The position numbers were made by a program, and so were the translations under genes. From an uncultured Prevotella sp. (GTDB lineage Bacteria; Bacteroidota; Bacteroidia; Bacteroidales; Bacteroidaceae), in the NCBI GenBank assembly GCA_938023885.1, contig CALJCU010000067.1, forward strand, positions 1-18,835: a stretch of 18,835 nt of DNA, read 5' to 3'. The notes beneath the pieces are model-generated. The model saw only the letters and a program-made list of their open reading frames with translations. It ran no database searches and was not told where the DNA came from. Of this stretch, positions 14,001-18,835 are shown one piece after another (the first letter of the stretch is position 1; each line of letters begins with the position of its first letter).

Positions 14001-14068
14001 CGGATTGTTTTTCAATAAATTGTAAATCTTTTCCATAATTTCGTAACGGAGGGACCGCAGAAAGGCAC

Positions 14069-14076
14069 TAATTTTG
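14069..14076 (+). promoter_or_regulatory. -7 promoter element for the copper genes
   Basis: TAATTTTG matches TAnnTTTG, 83 bases before the CopZ-like ATG. No clear -33 element and no classical CopY-type TACAnnTGTA operator was found. The leader holds a run of short GC-rich inverted segments near 14094-14140 whose role is unknown. Confidence 0.5.
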
Positions 14077-14159
14077 CAACTGTAAAACAAAACGGGGCTT
14101 GCAGGGACTATTATAAGGCCGCCTATGCGCCCCATAGACAAATAATAAATAATACGGCT

Positions 14160-14369
14160 ATGAAAAAAGTATTTACAGTAAACGGAATGAAATGCGATCA
14201 TTGTAAGGCTCATGTGGAGAATGCACTGAACACTTTGAATGGTGTGGCAAGTGCCGTGGTCTCTTTGGCTGACCACAATGTAAGTGTTGACTATGACAGC
14301 TCGAAGGTCACGCCCGGGCAGATGAAAGAGGCTGTCGACGGTGCCGGCCACTACGAGATGGAACTCTGA
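14160..14369 (+). CDS. Heavy-metal-associated domain protein, CopZ-like copper chaperone
   Basis: A 69-residue single HMA domain. The metal-binding loop GMKCDHC (residues 9-15) is near the N-terminus and the rest follows the ferredoxin-like pattern (VENALNTLNGVASAVVSLAD, VSVDYDSSKVTPGQMKEAVD). Such proteins carry Cu(I) in the cytoplasm and hand it to a partner ATPase. The very next gene, 14 bases downstream, is a copper-type P1B ATPase with a similar N-terminal domain, which supports copper rather than mercury or zinc. Promoter element at 14069-14076. Confidence 0.88.
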   Translation: MKKVFTVNGMKCDHCKAHVENALNTLNGVASAVVSLADHNVSVDYDSSKVTPGQMKEAVDGAGHYEMEL

Positions 14370-14372
14370 GAG

Positions 14373-14379
14373 AGGAGGT
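14373..14379 (+). promoter_or_regulatory. Strong Shine-Dalgarno AGGAGGT before the copper ATPase
   Basis: AGGAGGT lies 4 bases before the ATG at 14384. Such a perfect site is unusual in Bacteroidetes, whose genes mostly have AT-rich leaders, and it fixes the start of the ATPase. Confidence 0.7.
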
Positions 14380-14383
14380 CTGA

Positions 14384-16282
14384 ATGAAGCAGACAATACC
14401 TGTCATTGGTATGGCATGCGCGTCATGCTCTGCCAATGTTGAGAAGAAGCTCAACTCACTGCCCGGTATCAGCAGTGCTTCCGTGAGTCTTGCCGGTCGT
14501 TCGGCACTTGTCGATTACGACCCGGATAAGATCTCCTTGGAGACGATGAAGAAGGAGATCAATGGCATCGGCTACGACCTCGTGATAGAGAAGGACCGAT
14601 CGGTGGAGGAGATCCGGAAGCGTGAGTATACCATTCTCACGCGCAAGACCATTCTCTCTTGGATTCTCTCTGTCGCGGGCATGACCGTCAACATGCACTG
14701 GATAAAGGTCGGCGGCGTATCGACAACCAATCAGACAGCCCTCTTGATAGCTCTTGCCAACATGTTCTTCTGCGGCCGCTCGTTCTATGTCACTACTATG
14801 CATCAGATCCGTCATGGCGCTGTGAACATGGATACACTTGTGGCTCTCTCCACAAGTATCGCTTTCATCTTCTCAGCTTACAACACGTTCTGGGGCAATG
14901 CGTCGTTGACTTACTTTGATTCGTGCGGTATGATCATCACCTTTGTCCTTACAGGCCGTATGCTTGAGGAGAAAGCCAAGGACAGTACTGCTGCGAGTAT
15001 CCGCCAGCTCATGGGCATGGCGCCTAAGACCGCGCATATCGTTGAGGATGGAGAGGTGCGTGAGGTGCCTATTTCTACGATCGATGTAGGTGATGTCCTC
15101 GAGGTCCGTCCCGGTGAGAAGGTTCCGGTCGATGGGGAGGTCATCTCCGCAGAGAGCTTCATGACAGCTGATGCAGCCTATGTCGATGAAAGCATGATCA
15201 CGGGTGAGCCTACGCCAGCCGAGAAGAAGAAAGGATCGAAGGTGCTCGCAGGAACCATCCCCTCTCAGGGTAAGTTCCGTATGCGTGCGCGGCAGGTCGG
15301 TGAGAACACGGCCTTGGCTCATATCATCCGTATGGTACAGGAGGCTGAAGGCTCGAAGGCTCCCGTGCAGCGCATCGTTGACAAGGCTGTTAGGGTCTTC
15401 GTTCCTGTTGTTGGTGTACTCGCACTCATCACGTTCTTCCTTTGGCTGGGTCTTGGTGGTACAGCTATGTTGCCGAAAGCCATCGTCTCTGCCGTCACGT
15501 TGCTTGTCATCGCCTGTCCTTGTGCCATGGGCCTCGCCACACCTACTGCCCTCATGGTGGGTATCGGGAAAGCAGCTGACAAGCATGTGCTCATCAAGGA
15601 CGCTACGGCACTGGAGCGTATGCGGAAGGTCGGTGTGCTCGTGACGGATAAGACAGGCACCCTCACTATCCCCAATCAGAATGTCGACTTTACAAAGGCT
15701 GATGACCTGCCGCCAGAAGCGCGTGAGACGCTCAAGCCCCATGCGGCTGAGGCCATGCAGGAACTGCAGCAGAAAGGCATTGACGTATGGATGATGAGCG
15801 GCGACAAGGAGGAGGCTGCGAAATACTGGGCTGACAAGGCTGGTATCAGGCATTATAAGGCAAGGTGCATTCCGCAGGACAAGGAAAATATGGTCAGGCA
15901 ACTGAAGTCTGAAGGCAAGACTGTTGCGATGATTGGTGACGGTATCAACGACACGCAGGCTCTGGCCCTGGCCGATGTCTCAATCGCTATCGGTACTGGA
16001 ACAGATGTGGCGATGGATGTTGCCCAGGTCACGCTGATGACCGATGACCTCCGCGCGCTGCCTTTCAGCTTCACACTCAGTAGAAAGACGACACGGATGA
16101 TCTGGGAGAACCTCTTCTGGGCGTTCATCTACAACATCATCTGCATACCGTTAGCTGCCGGTGTGCTTTATCTCTTCTATGATAATCCACCTATCCAGCT
16201 CACGCCGGTGTGGGGCTCTGCTCTCATGGCCTTCTCCAGCGTTAGTGTGGTGCTCAACTCCCTGCGGTTGAAGCTGGTATAA
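14384..16282 (+). CDS. Copper-type P1B ATPase with a minimal nucleotide-binding domain
   Basis: A 632-residue Cu+ export pump. Order: HMA domain with GMACASC (9-15); membrane helices about 88-190; actuator domain with TGEP (274-277); the metal-binding CPC motif IACPCAMG (C378, C380); phosphorylation site DKTGTLT (D422); MSGDKEEAAKYW (471-482); GDGINDTQA (518-526); last helices with MAFSSVSVVLNSLRL. The odd point is the distance from D422 to MSGD, only about 49 residues. Usual CopA proteins have roughly 130-150 there, forming the nucleotide-binding domain with a conserved HP motif; that domain and motif are missing. The frame is intact, and I recall related Bacteroidetes pumps with the same short form, so it is probably functional. 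Confidence 0.9.
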   Translation: MKQTIPVIGMACASCSANVEKKLNSLPGISSASVSLAGRSALVDYDPDKISLETMKKEINGIGYDLVIEKDRSVEEIRKREYTILTRKTILSWILSVAGMTVNMHWIKVGGVSTTNQTALLIALANMFFCGRSFYVTTMHQIRHGAVNMDTLVALSTSIAFIFSAYNTFWGNASLTYFDSCGMIITFVLTGRMLEEKAKDSTAASIRQLMGMAPKTAHIVEDGEVREVPISTIDVGDVLEVRPGEKVPVDGEVISAESFMTADAAYVDESMITGEPTPAEKKKGSKVLAGTIPSQGKFRMRARQVGENTALAHIIRMVQEAEGSKAPVQRIVDKAVRVFVPVVGVLALITFFLWLGLGGTAMLPKAIVSAVTLLVIACPCAMGLATPTALMVGIGKAADKHVLIKDATALERMRKVGVLVTDKTGTLTIPNQNVDFTKADDLPPEARETLKPHAAEAMQELQQKGIDVWMMSGDKEEAAKYWADKAGIRHYKARCIPQDKENMVRQLKSEGKTVAMIGDGINDTQALALADVSIAIGTGTDVAMDVAQVTLMTDDLRALPFSFTLSRKTTRMIWENLFWAFIYNIICIPLAAGVLYLFYDNPPIQLTPVWGSALMAFSSVSVVLNSLRLKLV

Positions 16283-16504
16283 CACGAATACGCTTTCGAC
16301 TCGATGCGCGAATCGAAGGCATCACTCCATGAAAAGAAAAGGAGGACCGCATCATTGTGATGCTCCCCGTACTCACCTTCGGCAAGCCTGATGACAATGG
16401 CAACGATTCCATTGGCTTGCCGGAGGCATGCCGCCTGCCGGACAAAACACGGACAATCCGGTGGCTGACACGCTGCCGGCAGAGATGCGCCAGTCTGTCC
16501 GCCA
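16283..16504. other. Non-coding stretch with a large hairpin
   Basis: No convincing gene is seen here. At 16293-16319 a CTTTCGA/TCGAAGG stem with no T run follows the ATPase stop. At 16380-16422 a longer hairpin forms: CGGCAAGC (16380-16387) pairs with GCTTGCCG (16415-16422), and CAATGG (16395-16400) with CCATTG (16409-16414), with a 7-base bulge on the left arm and an 8-base loop. GC-rich short inverted segments continue to about 16490. Function unknown; possibly an mRNA 3' structure or the remains of a mobile repeat. Confidence 0.5.
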
Positions 16505-16720
16505 TCAGCCCAAATCTACTTTCTTCGCTCCTAGATATTCGAGCAATACATCAATTGCGTGAGCCTTTGTAATATTCTTGACTCCCAAATCACCAAAAAG
16601 AGCGTGCTCTCCTTTGCCACCCCATGTACCAGCTTTCAACTCCGGAAAAGCTTCTTTAGAATCCAAATGATCTTGATAAGATTTGAGAATAAAACTGATT
16701 TTTATTGTTTTAAACGATAA
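16505..16720 (-). pseudogene. Fragment of a HAD-IIB (Cof-like) hydrolase
   Basis: The minus strand reads without stops from 16720 to a TGA at 16505-16507 but has no start codon. The translation contains DSKEAFPELKAGTWGGKGEH, ALFGDLGVKNITKAH and AIDVLLEYLGAKKVDLG. 'ITKAHAIDVLLEYLGA' is the Lys-containing motif III of HAD-IIB phosphatases, and in intact members it is followed by the FGD-x-x-x-D metal motif, which is absent here. Thus the beginning (first Asp motif) and the end are both lost. The promoter of the next gene lies inside or just beside the fragment's broken 5' side. Confidence 0.65.
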
Positions 16721-16735
16721 TTATATGTATCTTTG
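16704..16735 (+). promoter_or_regulatory. Bacteroidetes promoter for the radical SAM gene
   Basis: ATTG at 16704-16707 and TATCTTTG at 16728-16735 are separated by 20 bases, matching the consensus. The leader to the ATG at 16796 is about 55 bases. Confidence 0.65.
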
Positions 16736-16795
16736 TAAAAGAGATTAGGTTAGGGAATGAAGACCTATATTAGTTACAGAAATAACAGATAGATA

Positions 16796-17857
16796 ATGTA
16801 TAATATTTACGACTATATTCGAACAGGATTGAGATTCCTTAACAATCTTGTTTTCCCTTCTCATAAATACTTATCATCTCTGATGATTTATTCTACAACA
16901 ATTTGCCAATCGAGATGTAAACACTGCTCTATTTGGAAAAAGCCAATAGAGAATTTGTCTTTATCGGAGATTATTCAAATAATGTCAAGCAAATGTGTGA
17001 CCAAACAAACTACCGTAGGTTTGGAGGGGGGGGAATTTATTTTACACCCGGAGGCTGACAAAATCTTGGATTGGTTTCATCACAATCACAAGAACTACAC
17101 ATTGTTATCCAACTGCCTTGCACCCACCAAAGTTATTGAGGCTGTAAAAAGATACCAACCCAAACATTTATACATTTCCTTAGATGGAAACAAGGAAACA
17201 TACAAAATTCTCAGGGGACGTGATGGGCATGACAAAGTTATTCAGGTTGTTGAAAGTTGTAAAGATATCGTTCCAATTTCATTCATGTTCTGTCTTACCC
17301 CCTGGAATACCTTTACGGACATGGACTATGTGATTCAGGTTGCTGGACATTATGACATTGACGTAAGAATAGGTATTTACAATACCATGGACTTCTTCGA
17401 CACCACTGAGGATTTAATGGGAGTAGGGAATGATTATATAAGCAGAATTCCGCTATCAATCCATAAAACCCAGGAAAATTTTGACTTTGTGGCTCTGTAT
17501 AACGAATGGAAAAAAGGAAATCTACGTCTAAGATGCCACAGTATATACAACGAACTGGTAATTCATTCCAACGGCAATGTTCCTTTATGCCAAAATTTGG
17601 ATGTAATCCTCGGCAATATTCACAACAACACGCTGGATGAAATTTTCAACTCACGCAAGACTGCTAAAATACAATGTGAGTATTCCCATAACTGCAATAA
17701 ATGTTGGATTAACTACCATCGAAAATTTGACATCATTCTTCTCCGTGCAGCGGAGCGATTCTTCCCTAAGAAACTTATTGAGGTCTTTTACGGGAAATAT
17801 CAATGGACGGCTGACAAAAAATGCACATATAAAAAATATTTCAAAGAATTAAGTTAA
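16796..17857 (+). CDS. Radical SAM protein with SPASM/twitch-like C-terminus
   Basis: A 353-residue iron-sulfur enzyme. The motif CQSRCKHC (C37, C41, C44) binds the [4Fe-4S] cluster that cleaves S-adenosylmethionine. LEGGEFILHP (GGE at 78-80) contacts SAM, and LYISLDG lies on a later barrel strand. The C-terminal part has RCHSIYNELVIHSNGNVPLC (C247, C265), then ILGNIHNNTLDEIF and C294, C300, C303, the pattern of an auxiliary cluster domain. Members modify peptides, sugars or cell-envelope precursors; the substrate is unknown here. The next gene, 5 bases away, is a Gfo/Idh/MocA oxidoreductase, which hints at carbohydrate or cell-surface chemistry. Base composition is much more AT-rich than ligA or the copper pump. 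Confidence 0.85.
   Translation: MYNIYDYIRTGLRFLNNLVFPSHKYLSSLMIYSTTICQSRCKHCSIWKKPIENLSLSEIIQIMSSKCVTKQTTVGLEGGEFILHPEADKILDWFHHNHKNYTLLSNCLAPTKVIEAVKRYQPKHLYISLDGNKETYKILRGRDGHDKVIQVVESCKDIVPISFMFCLTPWNTFTDMDYVIQVAGHYDIDVRIGIYNTMDFFDTTEDLMGVGNDYISRIPLSIHKTQENFDFVALYNEWKKGNLRLRCHSIYNELVIHSNGNVPLCQNLDVILGNIHNNTLDEIFNSRKTAKIQCEYSHNCNKCWINYHRKFDIILLRAAERFFPKKLIEVFYGKYQWTADKKCTYKKYFKELS
17026..17033 (+). repeat. G8 homopolymer inside the GGE codons
   Basis: Eight consecutive G bases encode the end of Glu77, Gly78, Gly79 and the start of Glu80 of the radical SAM protein. Loss or gain of one G would shift the frame in the catalytic domain. Confidence 0.9.
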
Positions 17858-17862
17858 TCAAA

Positions 17863-18759
17863 ATGACAGATATTCAGAATTTAATTAGACTTTATAAACG
17901 AAGAAGGTATAATAGATACCTCTCCGATAATTATGGGAAGAACTATGCTATAATCGGCTTTGGGAACCATATGATACACAATATTTTCCCCGTTATTCAA
18001 TTCTTACAAGTCAATATAAAATATGTCTGCTGTTCTTCGACAAAAAAGGCAGAACTGATAGGTCGAAAATTTAAGGGAATCATAGGAACAACTTCCATAG
18101 AGGATATCCTCAATGATGATACGGTAGCTGGAATTTTTGTTTCAGCTCCGCCTACCTCCCATTTCGGAATTGCATCGGAGGTTATCAAATCGGGAAAGTC
18201 TCTTTTTATAGAGAAGCCTCCCTGTATGTCCTCAAAAGAACTGAACTACCTTGTTGATAGACAAAGATTGTTTGGCTTCAACACGACTGTTGTCGGAATG
18301 CAAAAAAGATATTCTCCGCTTGTTTCCAGACTGAGGAAGGAAATCAAAGGCAAAGAGTTAAACAGTTATAGTTTACGTTACCAGACAGGATTGTACCCAG
18401 AAGGAAATGAAGTATATGATTTGTTTATTCACCCTATTGATTTAGTCATTTTTCTATTTGGGGAAGCAAAAATATTGGCTGCACAGAAAATAAAAAGCAG
18501 CAAAAAAGGAGGCGTAACATATTTGCTGATGCTGGAACATGCCAAGGTAACCGGTACACTTGAATTATCTACACTTTATTCGTGGAAAGATGCCTGCGAA
18601 AATATTAGTATTAATACACAGGATGGTACATATGGAATAGACCAAATGGAAAAACTGATATTCACCCCCTCAGAGCGTGCCATTGCAGGAATACCAGTAG
18701 AGAAAGTAATCTCCACTGGTTCTACCAGCAAGTATTTATTGTCGAGAAATAACTTTATT
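17863..18759 (+). CDS. Gfo/Idh/MocA family oxidoreductase, 3' end lost at adapter junction
   Basis: The NAD(P)-dependent sugar oxidoreductase family. From ATG 17863, residues 27-36 (NYAIIGFGNH) form the Rossmann glycine motif, GIFVSAPPTSHFGIASEV leads into the conserved EKP (117-119), and YDLFIHPIDL contains the His190/Asp193 pair expected at the active site. The first 25 residues (IRLYKRRRYNRYLSDNYGK) form a basic helix before the Rossmann fold, somewhat longer than usual. The true sequence ends at about 18759: from 18760 on, the open frame is Illumina adapter, translating as NDTATTEIYT. About 299 codons are reliable; the C-terminus is missing. It is probably cotranscribed with the radical SAM gene. 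Confidence 0.8.
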
Positions 18760-18788
18760 AATGATACGGCGACCACCGAGATCTACAC
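18760..18788 (+). other. Illumina P5 adapter sequence (assembly artefact)
   Basis: The 29 bases match the Illumina P5 flow-cell oligonucleotide from its first AATGATACGGCG to its last GAGATCTACAC, as I know that sequence. The remaining 47 bases (18789-18835) do not show the usual TruSeq or Nextera continuation and may be chimeric. Nothing after 18759 should be annotated as biology. Confidence 0.95.
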
Positions 18789-18835
18789 ACGTCCACGCAG
18801 CTATAATGGTTGGGATGTTCCAGAGATTCTACTCA

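Noticed and set aside
14873..15901. 342-codon minus-strand open frame inside the copper ATPase
   Set aside because: The plus strand encodes clear P-type ATPase motifs over the whole span; the antisense translation is rich in His, Arg and Leu without recognisable domains.
16254..16572. Small open frames on both strands after the copper ATPase
   Set aside because: They overlap each other, the ATPase end, a large hairpin and the HAD fragment, with no motif or ribosome site.

Overview
This window comes from a member of the Bacteroidales, most likely a Prevotella/Segatella relative. The evidence is repeated promoters of the Bacteroidetes type (TAnnTTTG near -7, sometimes with TTG/TTTG about 20 bases upstream), a Bacteroidetes-style tyrosine integrase, a DUF5053-like small protein and weak Shine-Dalgarno sequences. 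It appears to be the end of a draft or metagenomic contig: an Illumina P5 adapter lies at 18760-18788 inside what would otherwise look like an open gene.

Positions 1 to about 11100 are the right-hand part of an HK97-type, siphovirus-like prophage. On the minus strand, read right to left, are a small Cys-containing protein, portal, prohead protease, major capsid protein, head-tail connector, head closure protein, tail completion protein and a tail tube protein cut by the window edge. On the plus strand, starting from the same divergent gap at 5178-5387, are a two-helix membrane protein, an HNH endonuclease, a two-domain small terminase, the large terminase, a ribbon-helix-helix protein, a small protein behind an operator-flanked promoter, and a DUF5053-like protein ending in a strong terminator. 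The minus-strand integrase closes the element. Between it and a tRNA-Ser(CGA) gene lies a phased array of GGYAAACAC repeats, probably integrase arm sites. The tRNA 3' end is the likely attachment region. The other prophage end is outside the window.

Positions 11103-16282 are chromosomal: tRNA-Ser, trmD and ligA on the minus strand, then divergently a copper chaperone (CopZ-like) and a copper P1B-type ATPase on the plus strand. The ligase resembles the clostridial form of LigA more than the usual Bacteroidetes form. The ATPase has all core catalytic motifs but almost no nucleotide-binding domain insert.

Positions 16283-18759 change character. A non-coding stretch and a decayed HAD-IIB hydrolase fragment are followed by an AT-rich pair: a radical SAM/SPASM-type protein with a G8 tract inside its GGE motif, and a Gfo/Idh/MocA oxidoreductase. 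This looks like the edge of an acquired cluster. Everything from 18760 on should be treated as artefact or chimera.
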